Shown here in pieces: positions 27,601 to 34,874 of a DNA stretch of 64,000 nt. The notes under the pieces are model-generated. The model saw only the letters and a program-made list of their open reading frames with translations. It made no database searches and was not told the origin of the DNA. This stretch comes from Pseudomonadota bacterium (GTDB lineage: Bacteria > Pseudomonadota > Gammaproteobacteria > Burkholderiales > Rhodocyclaceae), in assembly GCA_018241695.1 (NCBI GenBank), contig JAFEDH010000023.1, positions 62,001 to 126,000 on the forward strand, in the 5' to 3' direction. The number at the start of each line of letters is the position of its first letter. The first letter of the stretch is position 1. The position numbers and the translations under genes are program-made.

Positions 27601-28183
27601 ACACTGGGCACCTCAGGCCGCCTCTCTGGTACAGGCCGCGCTGAAGGCCGATCTGGGCGGGGGGCTGCGACTGTGCGAGGTGCCCCGCGCGCGGCAGTTG
27701 CGGGAACTGGAATTCCTCTTTCCCATCGCCCGGCCCGATGTATCGGCCCTGGCCCGCGCCATCGGCCCGGGGCAGGGCGCCGACGGCAGTCTGGCGCGGC
27801 GCGTGGTGCACCTGCAACCCGCCCGGGTGGCGGGCTATCTCAAGGGTTACATCGATCTCGCCTTCGAGCATGAGGGCCGGCTCTGGCTGCTGGATTACAA
27901 ATCCAACTGGCTCGGCTCCCATGTTGCCGACTACGCAGCCGGGAGTGTCGCTGCCGCCATGTCCGGAGAAAACTATGATCTCCAGGCCCTGCTATACACC
28001 GTGGCACTGCATCGCCTGAGTGCGCTGCGACGGCCCGGGTACGCTTACGAGACCCATATGGGCGGTGCGCTCTACCTCTTCCTGCGTGGTCTTCCTGATG
28101 ATGGCGTGTTCCGCTGGCTTCCCGACGCAGCACTGGTGCAGCGTGTCGATGCCTGCCTGCAGGGACAGGAGATCGGGGGATGA
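24617..28183 (+). CDS. recB: exodeoxyribonuclease V subunit beta (RecB)
   Basis: 1188 residues, close to E. coli RecB (1180). UvrD-type motor: Walker A in EASAGTGKTWS (about 26-36), LIDEFQDTDPVQYDIF (motif II), GDPKQAIYGFRGAD (III), VHSAKGLEYPVVYCP (V) and AYVALTRARHRCVV (VI). C-terminal nuclease domain: GYLKGYIDLAF and LLDYKSNWLG (about 1089-1098) hold the metal-binding Asp and Lys. All key residues look intact, so it should be an active 3'-5' helicase and the only nuclease of the complex. The start is GTG 24617, overlapping recC by four bases. Confidence 0.96.
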   Translation: MTPSTSAPVSAPLAATLTLEGFQAIEASAGTGKTWSIAALYLRLVVERELPVERILVVTYTKGATAELRRRIRERLVEARKVFVNGTVATCGDEVLTGIAGAVTAERAVALLTLAVESFDLAAVFTIHGFCQRALAERAFESGQPFDAELLTDEAPLLHAVVRDFWRLELEGADAAWAGWLLKKVPGPDALLDLLRPHLGKPYLHRILPPPWDPAAEDTLAVCRTEVATIWAARRGIVLSKLDESDALNRNIYKQASITKHAVAMEAWFANGGDAPENSIELFTPAKLKYGTKSGKDAFTPEDALFPAMQTLLDAVRSAAGQRKHRLGLWLQRALVRCEALLAERKQRLNRQSFDDLLTHLAAALQGEGGEVLAASLQARYRAALIDEFQDTDPVQYDIFERVFRRGGLPLFFVGDPKQAIYGFRGADLETYLVARTRADSIHNLRKNWRSTPSLVAAVNTIFMRRTPPFLDDRLHFIPVEAERPASLEVSGRPPAPLSICFLPRNEDEKLITKDSAIARITDAIARDIASLLAAGARREASVEGKPLQGGDVAILVKSHHQGRKVHAALKAHGVGSVLYGQDSIFKSHEALELERLLRAVAEPARMGRVRAALATDLLGRDGAALFALEQDAAAWEVVLHRFAEWHALCRDRGFVVMWRHLLVQESVAERMMAWPDGERRMTNLQHLGEILQSLAHEENLGAEALASRLAEARSGSNEGFDADTALLRLESDEGLVRVVTVHSAKGLEYPVVYCPFLWDGGKPKDQGGPLRFHDEEHRPALDFGSADIEQHRIVAEEERRQELLRLAYVALTRARHRCVVAWGGIKDADRSALAWLLHGVTPTEFPKLGDCDLQHDLAALARACPHIEITGLPEGSPEPASSATISGAQPLHAARFAGNIPSHWLTHSFTAWLAAGDTAFVHERPDHDAAASLSNVVDAAMSHPEGSAMSAPVLDFPRGAAVGSALHHLFEVGDFAAFDTTAIPATLRQFGIEEHWAPQAASLVQAALKADLGGGLRLCEVPRARQLRELEFLFPIARPDVSALARAIGPGQGADGSLARRVVHLQPARVAGYLKGYIDLAFEHEGRLWLLDYKSNWLGSHVADYAAGSVAAAMSGENYDLQALLYTVALHRLSALRRPGYAYETHMGGALYLFLRGLPDDGVFRWLPDAALVQRVDACLQGQEIGG

Positions 28184-29940
28184 ACACAGCATCTTTCCTT
28201 GCACGGCTTTCCACTCTGGCGGCGGCGGGCGCGATCGAGCCGGTAGATCTGCATTTCGCCCGGGCACTGGCGGGTTGGGCCGATGATGGCGTCGATGCCA
28301 ACGTGTTGTCGGCTGCGGTACTGGTCAGTCATCTGGCGGGTTCCGGGCATGTCTGTGCCGATCTGGCCGTGGCGGCAGAACAGCCCCTGGCTTTCGATGG
28401 CGAATGCAGTGCTCCTTCCTTTGCGCGTTGGCGCGAGGGATTGCTGGGCTCGGGGCTTTGCGCAGATGGCGAAAATGAAAATGCGCCTTCGCATCCGCTG
28501 GTGCTGGATGGCCATCGTCTTTACCTGGCGCGCCATTGGCTGAATGAATGCTTCGTCGCCGCCGAACTGGCGCGTCGCGTCGCCTTGCCCCTGCCTCTCG
28601 ATGAGGCGAGGCTCGAGGCTGCCCTGAACACCTTCTTCGATCCCGACGATGTGGCCACCGCCGGCCAGCGTCAGGCCACCGCTCTCGCGGCCCGTCGCCG
28701 GGTGGCGCTGATCTCCGGCGGTCCGGGCACCGGCAAGACAACCACGCTCGCGGCCCTGCTGGCGCTTGCCCTGGAGCAACAGCCGGATCTGCGCATCCTG
28801 CTGGCCGCACCCACGGGAAAGGCGGCAGCACGCATGCAGGAATCCATCCGCAACGCAAGGAAGCGCCTGCCGCTGGCAGAAGATGTGGCTGCCGTGATTC
28901 CCGACGAAGCGCGCACCCTGCACCGGCTTCTCGGGTTCGGTTCCGGGACCGGTCGGCCACGCTATCGCCGCGATCATCCTCTGCCAGTGGACCTGCTGGT
29001 GGTGGATGAGGCTTCGATGGTCGATCTGGCTTTGATGGCCAGGGTGCTCGAAGCATTGCCACCGAGAGCGCGTCTGGTGTTGCTGGGCGATCGCGACCAG
29101 CTGGCCTCGGTGGAGGCGGGGGCGGTATTTGCCGATCTGTGTCTCTCGGCAACGGAAGGCGGTGCGCTCGCGGCAGGCTATGGCCAGTTGAGTCACAGCT
29201 TCCGCTTCGGTGATGATGCTGGTATCGGGCGTCTTGCCCGCGCCCTGCGCGAGGGGGATGCCGATGCCACTATTGCCCTGCTGTGTGCGGAGCAGGCGGA
29301 TCTGCAATGGGATCCAGTTCCCGATGCGGAACGTCTGATCTCTTCCGCCCTCGCGGGCTATGGTGACTACCTTGACTCCATTCGTGCGGGTAGCGATGCC
29401 GCCACCCTGCATCAATGTTTCGGCCGTTTCCGTCTGCTTGCCGCTCATCGCGGCGGGTCCTGGGGCGTGGTCCGTCTCAATGCCGCCATCGAACGCTCGC
29501 TCGCCGTGAAACTCGGGCATGACCCGCGTCAACCCTGGTATGCCGGCCGCCCGGTGATGGTGACAGCCAATGACTATGCCCTTGGATTGTTTAATGGCGA
29601 CATCGGAATCGCCGCACCGGATACCGACGGCGAACTCAGGATATGGTTCGAGAGCGAAGCCCGTGCCGGCCTGCGCGGGATCGCGCCGCACAGCCTGCCA
29701 CCATTCGAAGCAGCCTGGGCGCTGACCGTGCACAAGAGCCAGGGCTCCGAATTCGATGCCGTGTTGCTCGCGCTGCCGGATCAGCCCTCACCTCTGGTGA
29801 CATGCGAACTGGTCTATACCGGCGTGACCCGCGCCCGAAAGCGGGTGGCACTATGGGGAGCGGAGACGGTTCTGCGCGATGCCTGCCAGCGCCGGATCGT
29901 GCGGTATTCGGGATTGTGCGAGCGGTTGCGGGAAGTCTGA
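28180..29940 (+). CDS. recD: exodeoxyribonuclease V subunit alpha (RecD)
   Basis: 586 residues, close to E. coli RecD (608). Superfamily 1B helicase moving 5'-3': Walker A ISGGPGTGKTTTLAAL at about 176-191, DLLVVDEASMVDLALM (motif II), LLGDRDQLASVEAGAVF (III) and ALTVHKSQGSEFDAV (V). ATGA overlap with recB. The third gene of a tightly coupled recCBD operon that loads RecA at double-strand breaks. Convergent with the DUF2249 gene; two hairpins lie in the gap after it. Confidence 0.95.
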   Translation: MNTASFLARLSTLAAAGAIEPVDLHFARALAGWADDGVDANVLSAAVLVSHLAGSGHVCADLAVAAEQPLAFDGECSAPSFARWREGLLGSGLCADGENENAPSHPLVLDGHRLYLARHWLNECFVAAELARRVALPLPLDEARLEAALNTFFDPDDVATAGQRQATALAARRRVALISGGPGTGKTTTLAALLALALEQQPDLRILLAAPTGKAAARMQESIRNARKRLPLAEDVAAVIPDEARTLHRLLGFGSGTGRPRYRRDHPLPVDLLVVDEASMVDLALMARVLEALPPRARLVLLGDRDQLASVEAGAVFADLCLSATEGGALAAGYGQLSHSFRFGDDAGIGRLARALREGDADATIALLCAEQADLQWDPVPDAERLISSALAGYGDYLDSIRAGSDAATLHQCFGRFRLLAAHRGGSWGVVRLNAAIERSLAVKLGHDPRQPWYAGRPVMVTANDYALGLFNGDIGIAAPDTDGELRIWFESEARAGLRGIAPHSLPPFEAAWALTVHKSQGSEFDAVLLALPDQPSPLVTCELVYTGVTRARKRVALWGAETVLRDACQRRIVRYSGLCERLREV

Positions 29941-30007
29941 GTCGTTGGGCTGTCTGATCCAAGTGCCAGATACGATCGGGCGGGGTGTCGATATTTGGGG
30001 ACGACAC

Positions 30008-30044
30008 GGCATCGATTGACTCATCGATGCCAAGACGGCCGTCT
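30008..30044. repeat. two adjacent inverted repeats between convergent genes
   Basis: GGCATCGAT (30008-30016), loop TGACTC, ATCGATGCC (30023-30031): perfect 9-bp stem; then the perfect palindrome AGACGGCCGTCT (30033-30044). They lie in the 128-base gap between recD (+) and a minus-strand gene. There is no T run, so they are not standard terminators, though they may stop or protect transcripts. Confidence 0.55.
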
Positions 30045-30068
30045 CTGTGATGCAGCCCCCGACGATGC

Positions 30069-30815
30069 TCATTGAGGTTTCTTGCCGACCCTGACCGTCC
30101 AGACTTCGGGCCCTCTTTCCAGGTACTCCCAGTTGAAGGGTTCGGTACTCTCCGCTTCGATCTGGTAATAGAGTGGCTTTGGGTCATGATCGTTGATGAA
30201 CACGAAGGCCTCGCCAGGACGCAGGGAGTTGAAAGCGGTGAAGAAGATCTCATGGCGCATTGCAGGTTCGTAGGGGCGTGCGTCGTGTTGAGCCACCACC
30301 GTGATCCTTTCTTCTGTCGGCCGGCCCGCCTTCTTGAAGATATGTGCCACATAATTTCCGGGCTCGTCGCGTTGCACCGACCATAGATGCTTTTCGCCAT
30401 ATTTCTGTCGGAAGGAATCGCGTATCGCGACTGGTTCGGTGGATGCGATGATCTCCATCGTTCCTTGCTCCTCCATCATTCCATAGCGGTGAAAGATGAC
30501 ATGTGTCAGATCTTCCGGGGCGATCCGGCGCATGTCCATCAACGTCGAGATACCGCTGAATTCGCGGCCTTTCGATGTCTCGAGCCGTGTCACTTCGACC
30601 TGCCAGTCGATGCCATCCCGTTTGATGTACTCCCAGCCAACAACGTCGCCATGAATCGATCGTAGCTCGTAGCAAAGTGGCAATGGATCGTGATCGTTGA
30701 TGAAACGGAATTTTTCCCCAACGGGGAGTTCGGCAAACATCCTGAGCAACATCCTGTGCCGTTCGATCGGGACAAAGACACGTACATCAATGGGCATTCC
30801 GGCAAGCTGGTTCAT
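30069..30815 (-). CDS. triple-repeat DUF2249 protein
   Basis: 248 residues made of three DUF2249-like units. The first (about 1-75) has FRFINDHDPLPLCYEL and GWEYIKRDGIDWQVEV; the last (about 180-248) has FVFINDHDPKPLYYQ and FNWEYLERGPEVWTVRV; the middle one (about 85-160) keeps the layout but has MEIIASTEPVAIRD in place of the INDHDP motif, so it is degenerate. The domain is small, TusA-like, and common in nitric-oxide and denitrification loci; its chemistry is unproven. ATG 30815 is preferred because GGAG stands six bases before it; ATG 30827 would add four residues. Divergent from the membrane-protein operon and next to the shared NsrR-like site. Confidence 0.8.
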   Translation of the reverse strand: MNQLAGMPIDVRVFVPIERHRMLLRMFAELPVGEKFRFINDHDPLPLCYELRSIHGDVVGWEYIKRDGIDWQVEVTRLETSKGREFSGISTLMDMRRIAPEDLTHVIFHRYGMMEEQGTMEIIASTEPVAIRDSFRQKYGEKHLWSVQRDEPGNYVAHIFKKAGRPTEERITVVAQHDARPYEPAMRHEIFFTAFNSLRPGEAFVFINDHDPKPLYYQIEAESTEPFNWEYLERGPEVWTVRVGKKPQ

Positions 30816-30970
30816 TTTTGGCTCCATATCGAATCGAGGCTATTCGTACGTGCATGTCCCTGGATGCCTCGACCAGAAGCATGACTCCTGCGGCACATTG
30901 CTGTAGTCGGCATGGTTGTTCGTGTGACAGCACAGGACATCCGAACTTTTTCGGTTCACAACTTTTCTGC

Positions 30971-30999
30971 TTGTCCAGCACAGGAGATTGATGTACATT
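30971..30999 (+). promoter_or_regulatory. candidate sigma-70 promoter of the oxidase-like/DUF2249 operon
   Basis: TTGTCC (30971-30976), 17-base spacer, TACATT (30994-30999): four of six matches in each box. A start near 31006 would fall inside the NsrR-like palindrome, a normal arrangement for repression. The 317-base gap between the two divergent genes (30816-31132) is AT-rich and holds this site, the palindrome and a small CCGAA/TTCGG hairpin near 30940; I see no further gene in it. Confidence 0.4.
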
Positions 31000-31004
31000 C
31001 TAAA

Positions 31005-31023
31005 CATGTATTGAAAATACATC
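31005..31023. promoter_or_regulatory. NsrR-like operator (nitric-oxide-sensing repressor site)
   Basis: ATGTATT (31006-31012), GAA, AATACAT (31016-31022): perfect 7+7 palindrome. Set against the NsrR consensus as I recall it (GATGYATTT-N-AAATRCATC), 17 of 19 positions fit. It lies between the divergent DUF2249 gene and the membrane-protein operon and over the predicted transcription start of the latter. NsrR is a [Fe-S] repressor that lets go in the presence of NO. nsrR itself is not in the window. Confidence 0.65.
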
Positions 31024-31132
31024 TTAAAAGGTCATGCATGTTTTTTAACCTGCCAACATTCGAACCGGATGCGTCCTTGTCCCAAAATTGGGTCGTGTCA
31101 CGGAGTGGTGGTCAGACAGAGGGAGCTTCCCG

Positions 31133-32512
31133 ATGATGGCGAGATCGGGGGTTTCGCAGTGGACGCTGGCGCACTTCTGGCTATCCATCACGGCGCTGCT
31201 TGTTGCCGAAGTTCTCTTCGTTGCCGGATTTTCCGATCTGGTATCCGGGCGGTATGCGCCGGCGACATTGATTGGTGTCCATCTCACCACTATCGGCTGG
31301 CTCAGCCTGCTGATGCTGGGGGCGCTGTATCAGTTCGTCCCGGTCATCACCAATACCCGGCTGTACAGCCAGCGCCTGCCGTTGTTTTCGCTGCTTGCGA
31401 TTGTGGCAGGCCTGTGCGCGATGGTGTTCGGATTCCTGGTGCTTGGAGGAACGGGCCTGCCAGAATTCACCCTGATCTGGTTGCCGGTCGGCGGTGCGCT
31501 GGTGCTGGCGGGTTTTGCCTTGGGTGCAATTGATCTGTGGATCACGCTGTGGAAAGCGCGCCCGCTCCCGCTGGCTGCGGTATTTGTTGTATTCAGCCTT
31601 GGCTTCCTGTTGCTGACCGGGCTGATTGGCCTGGGTTTCACACTGACATTTGCACTGCCGCAACCGCCGGCATTTCTCGCGAAACTCACTGCTGCGGGTT
31701 TGGAACTGCACCTTGCGGCGGGGCTGGGTGGCTGGTTCTCGCTCACCGTGATGGGAGTCAGCTACCGGTTGCTGACGATGTTCATGCTTGCCCCGGACGA
31801 ACCGCATCGGAGCACCTATCTTGCACTCATCTGCACGATCGTGGGGCTGGTGCTGTTGCTCTGCATCGGCCTGGCTGGAATCTGGTCTGATTCAGCCATG
31901 CGCATGGGTGCCGCCGCAGGTTGCATCCTCATCGCGCTTGGCCTCACGTGCTATTTCGTCGATATTGTGCGTTTCTACCGCACAAGAATTCGCCGGCAAC
32001 TGGAATTGAATAGTGTCATGGCCGCAGTGGCGCTGGGCCTTTTTGCCCTGGCGCTGATGGCTGGAGTGATTGCCGCACTCGCGGGCGTATTCGAGCCTTT
32101 GGCCGGAGCGATCGCCTACCTTCTGGTTTTCGGCGGGATGACGGGGCTCGGTCTGAGCCAGCTTTACAAGATCGTCCCGTTTCTCACCTGGCTCGAAAAA
32201 TTCGGGCCAAAGCTCGGAAAAGGGCCGGTATTGCGGGTTCAGGATCTCGTGAACGAACGGCGGGCCATGCCGTGGTTCGTGATGTATTTCGCAGCGGTGA
32301 CGCTTGCATCCGGCTGTCTCGCACTCGGGCAGGTAACGTGGTGCAGGATCGCTATCACCGTTCAGCTTGTGGCGACACTTCTGATCGTCATTGAATTCTG
32401 GCGATCCCGCCACCCGGATCCGAACCTCAAACCAAAGCCGATCCAGCCGCCTGCCGGCATGGCCGTCGCACGAGGTGTCACCCCCGGCATTGAAAGATCA
32501 TCATCGAAGTAA
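31133..32512 (+). CDS. polytopic membrane protein, cytochrome-oxidase-subunit-I / NnrS-like
   Basis: About 459 residues with roughly twelve hydrophobic helices. Histidines sit at helix positions reminiscent of haem-copper oxidase subunit I: AHFWLSITALLVAE, GVHLTTIGWLSLLMLGALYQFVP, and LELHLAAGLGGWFSLTVMGVSYRL. The full ligand set of a working oxidase cannot be confirmed. Similar proteins occur in NO-stress and denitrification loci beside DUF2249 genes. ATG 31133 (GGGAG seven bases upstream) is chosen over TTG 31088. An NsrR-like site lies 110 bases before it. It heads an operon with two DUF2249 genes, a DUF59 gene and a small unknown gene. Possible role: NO or redox handling in the inner membrane. 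Confidence 0.65.
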   Translation: MMARSGVSQWTLAHFWLSITALLVAEVLFVAGFSDLVSGRYAPATLIGVHLTTIGWLSLLMLGALYQFVPVITNTRLYSQRLPLFSLLAIVAGLCAMVFGFLVLGGTGLPEFTLIWLPVGGALVLAGFALGAIDLWITLWKARPLPLAAVFVVFSLGFLLLTGLIGLGFTLTFALPQPPAFLAKLTAAGLELHLAAGLGGWFSLTVMGVSYRLLTMFMLAPDEPHRSTYLALICTIVGLVLLLCIGLAGIWSDSAMRMGAAAGCILIALGLTCYFVDIVRFYRTRIRRQLELNSVMAAVALGLFALALMAGVIAALAGVFEPLAGAIAYLLVFGGMTGLGLSQLYKIVPFLTWLEKFGPKLGKGPVLRVQDLVNERRAMPWFVMYFAAVTLASGCLALGQVTWCRIAITVQLVATLLIVIEFWRSRHPDPNLKPKPIQPPAGMAVARGVTPGIERSSSK

Positions 32513-32523
32513 AGGAGAACGAC

Positions 32524-33063
32524 ATGAACGATTCACTCCATACGCTCGACGTACGGCCGATTCTCAAGGCAGGCGGCGAGCCCTTCGCAGAAATCATGAA
32601 GGCGGCGGCCACGCTGGAAAATGGGCAGGGGTTGCGCCTGCTGGCCACTTTCAAACCGGTTCCGCTGTTCTCGGTCATGCAGGGCAAAGGGTACTCCCAT
32701 ACGGAAAAGGAGATCGGGGGCGGCGACTGGGAAATCATTTTTCTGCCGCTTGGCGCTGCGGCCCCGGAAAGCGCGGTGTCTGTGCCAAAGAAAGCAGATG
32801 TGAGCGATACCGCCAACTGGCCGGCAGCGGGTCAAATAATCGATCTGCGCGGCATGATGCCGCCCGAACCTTTGATCCTTACCCTCGAAACTGTCGAGGA
32901 CATGGCACCGGGAGAAGTCGTGGAAGCTTGTTACGACCGGGATCCGTTGTTGCTGTATCCGGAGCTTGATGTGCGCGGGCATCGGTATCACTGCGAAAAG
33001 TATGGCGCAAATGAATATCGGGTGCGTATACGGCGCGCCACTCCGGGGGAGGGTGCGGCGTGA
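32524..33063 (+). CDS. two-domain DUF2249 protein
   Basis: 179 residues. Domain 1 (about 7-75) begins LDVRPILKAGGEPFAEIM and has LRLLATFKPVPLFSVM where other units have the INDHDP motif; domain 2 (about 105-172) begins DLRGMMPPEPLILTLE and has YDRDPLLLYPEL. Both start with the D-L/V-R that opens DUF2249 domains. An Ala/Pro linker joins them. Soluble, no signal peptide. GGAG lies before the ATG, 11 bases after the membrane gene; its stop overlaps the next gene (GTGA). Probably part of an NO-induced operon. Function unknown. Confidence 0.8.
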   Translation: MNDSLHTLDVRPILKAGGEPFAEIMKAAATLENGQGLRLLATFKPVPLFSVMQGKGYSHTEKEIGGGDWEIIFLPLGAAAPESAVSVPKKADVSDTANWPAAGQIIDLRGMMPPEPLILTLETVEDMAPGEVVEACYDRDPLLLYPELDVRGHRYHCEKYGANEYRVRIRRATPGEGAA

Positions 33064-33368
33064 GTACCCCCAGCGTAGACGAACTGCGTGAATGCCTGAA
33101 AGAGGTGTTCGATCCGGAACTCGGCTACAACATCGTCGACCTGGGCCTGGTGTACGCAATCGATATCGATGGCTCGCTGGTCACGGTGACGATGACGCTG
33201 ACCACGCCGGGCTGTCCCGCTTCGGACATGATCAAGGGGGGGGTCGAACAGTGCCTGATGGATGTGGAAGGCGTCGATGAAGTGAGCATTGATCTGGTCT
33301 GGAAACCGCAGTGGACCGCACAGGCGATGAGTCCGGAAGCCAAGGCACATTTCGGAATCCGGGGTTGA
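33060..33368 (+). CDS. DUF59 / MIP18-type metal-sulfur cluster assembly protein
   Basis: 102 residues. The family pattern is clear: LKEVFDPELGYNIVDLGLVY at the N-terminus and TTPGCPASDMIKGGVEQ with the conserved Cys in the middle. Relatives (SufT, PaaD, MIP18) help insert or mature Fe-S clusters in target proteins. GTG 33060 overlaps the previous stop. Its placement in a DUF2249 operon under a probable NO-controlled promoter suggests building or repairing a metal centre damaged by NO, but the client is not known. A run of eight G (about 33236-33243) lies inside the gene. Confidence 0.88.
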   Translation: MSTPSVDELRECLKEVFDPELGYNIVDLGLVYAIDIDGSLVTVTMTLTTPGCPASDMIKGGVEQCLMDVEGVDEVSIDLVWKPQWTAQAMSPEAKAHFGIRG

Positions 33369-33625
33369 TGCCGATGCAGACTTCCGACCACGTGACATCC
33401 CTCAATCGCCTCTTCATTCAGGCGCTCCTGCGCATGGGCGATGCGGGCGAGATCGATGCTGCATGCCGCCTGGCAGCGCAAGGATGGTCGTTACTGCGCC
33501 ACGATCATCCACACGAGGCCGAACGCCTGAACGGTGCCATGCACAATCTGACCAACCCGAAACGCCGCAACAACCAGCTACAGGCCGATGCCGGCGCGGC
33601 AATACCGTTTTCCCAACCACGATAG
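33368..33625 (+). CDS. small helical protein of unknown function in the DUF2249 operon
   Basis: 85 residues. ATG 33368 shares a base with the DUF59 stop (TGATG); a second ATG two codons later is also possible. The sequence looks all-helical: LNRLFIQALLRMGDAGEIDAA, then ACRLAAQGWSLLRHDHPHEA and a basic, Asn-rich patch NPKRRNNQ; the tail is Ala/Gln/Pro rich. No Cys, no signal peptide and no membrane helix. I do not recognise a named family. Tight coupling on both sides suggests it works with the DUF2249/DUF59 proteins, perhaps as a small adaptor. Confidence 0.7.
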   Translation: MPMQTSDHVTSLNRLFIQALLRMGDAGEIDAACRLAAQGWSLLRHDHPHEAERLNGAMHNLTNPKRRNNQLQADAGAAIPFSQPR

Positions 33626-33640
33626 AAAAGGAGTAGCGCG

Positions 33641-33871
33641 ATGAGCAACAGTGAAAACCTCGATGTCCGGCAACTGGTGCCGATGCAGCGACACAGCACG
33701 ATCTTTGGCAAGTGGCAGGATCTGGCCCCGGGGCAGAGTTTTGTGCTGATCAACGATCATGATCCCAAGCCGCTGTATTACCAGTTCGATGCCGAGCACA
33801 ACGGCAAATTTACCTGGGACTATCTCGAATCCGGACCGCGTGAGTGGCGCGTGAAGATCGGCAAGGTCTGA
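33641..33871 (+). CDS. single-domain DUF2249 protein
   Basis: 76 residues, one minimal DUF2249 unit: LDVRQLVPMQRHSTIFGKW, then FVLINDHDPKPLYYQF and FTWDYLESGPREWRVKI. It is close in sequence to the last unit of the triple-repeat protein encoded on the other strand, so the large protein may have grown from a gene like this by duplication. AAAGGAG lies about nine bases before the ATG. Last gene of the plus-strand operon; no clear terminator hairpin follows in the 49 bases before the converging gene. Confidence 0.85.
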   Translation: MSNSENLDVRQLVPMQRHSTIFGKWQDLAPGQSFVLINDHDPKPLYYQFDAEHNGKFTWDYLESGPREWRVKIGKV

Positions 33872-33920
33872 ATACCGGCGCTTCATGGCCACGGGCGGTC
33901 GTTTCGTGGCTGCGTGAATC

Positions 33921-34799
33921 TCACACCTTGTGGATCACATTTTCGGCGTACTGGTTCATTTCCGCGATCATGCCGGGCAGGGTGCGCGTGTCGGCACCAC
34001 CGGCATAGGCATCACGGAAGGCGACGAGCACCTCGCTTACCCCTGAACCGGCGAGGCGTTCGATGCCTTCGGGCGTGTAGGCATCGGGGCCCATTGCCTG
34101 GATTTCGAAGGGCAGATGATCACGGCCGAACTCCTTGCGCCATGCCTTCATCTTCGCCGTCATTTCCCGGATCTGCTCCAGGCTGCTGCCGGCGCTGATC
34201 CATCCGTCACCGAGCCGGGCGGCGCGTTTGAGTGCGGCATCGGAGTGTCCGCCAACCAGGATACGGGTGGGCTGTGTGGGGACGGGGCACAGTTTCACCG
34301 GCTCAAAGCGGAAGTGTTCGCCCTGGAAACCAAAATACTCGCCTGTCTCGAGTCCGCGCAGGATGGCGATCATTTCATCCATGCGCTTGCCGCGCCCCTC
34401 CCAGGGAACGTCACAGGCTTCGAAATCCTCACGCCAGGGGCTGATGCCGACACCAAAGATGAAACGGTTGCCGGTCATCACCTGGATGCTGGTGAGTGCT
34501 TTGGCCGTGAGTACCGGATTGCGGATCGCCAGTTTCATGACCGAGGTGGAGAACTTCAGCCGGGTGGTTCCGGCCGCCATCCAGGGAATGGCGCAAAAGG
34601 GATCAAGGAAGGGTACGCCATCGAGAAATTCCCGCGAGCCATCGGCGTTGTAGGGATATTTGCTGTCGGCATGCTGCGGGTAGAGGATGCTGTCGGGAAG
34701 GGTGAAGGTGTCGTAGCCCGCGGCCTCGGCGGCTTTTGCCAGCGCCGGATAAAAAGCGGGGTTGCACATGGTGGCGTGGTAGGCGAACTTCATTGTCAT
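33921..34799 (-). CDS. LLM-class (luciferase-like) flavin or F420 oxidoreductase
   Basis: 292 residues. TIM-barrel of the luciferase-like monooxygenase family: KFAYHATMCNPAFYPALAKAAEAAGYD at the start, TTRLKFSTSVMKLAIRNPVLTAKAL, GNRFIFGVGISPWREDF and the ILVGGHSDAALKRAARLGDGW block. Members oxidise or reduce organic substrates with reduced FMN or F420; substrate cannot be inferred. It converges with the DUF2249 operon and is separated from the next minus-strand gene upstream by a different direction of context, so it is probably a single transcription unit. AGGAGAG stands just before the ATG. Confidence 0.85.
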   Translation of the reverse strand: MTMKFAYHATMCNPAFYPALAKAAEAAGYDTFTLPDSILYPQHADSKYPYNADGSREFLDGVPFLDPFCAIPWMAAGTTRLKFSTSVMKLAIRNPVLTAKALTSIQVMTGNRFIFGVGISPWREDFEACDVPWEGRGKRMDEMIAILRGLETGEYFGFQGEHFRFEPVKLCPVPTQPTRILVGGHSDAALKRAARLGDGWISAGSSLEQIREMTAKMKAWRKEFGRDHLPFEIQAMGPDAYTPEGIERLAGSGVSEVLVAFRDAYAGGADTRTLPGMIAEMNQYAENVIHKV

Positions 34800-34874
34800 G
34801 CTCTCCTTGGAAACGGGCAGAGTGGGGTGGCTGATGCTGGCAGACGCCGTTGGTTCAGATGGTTTCAGGCAGAA

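Noticed and set aside
26087..29733. Long minus-strand frames opposite recB and recD
   Set aside because: All RecB and RecD motifs are on the plus strand; the antisense frames are shadows.
30986..31000. FNR/DNR box (TTGAT at 30988)
   Set aside because: The second half (ATCAA) is missing at the right distance; the NsrR-like palindrome explains the region better.
33641..33871. TusA (sulfur carrier) identity for the single DUF2249 protein
   Set aside because: It lacks the Cys-Pro-x-Pro motif that defines TusA.
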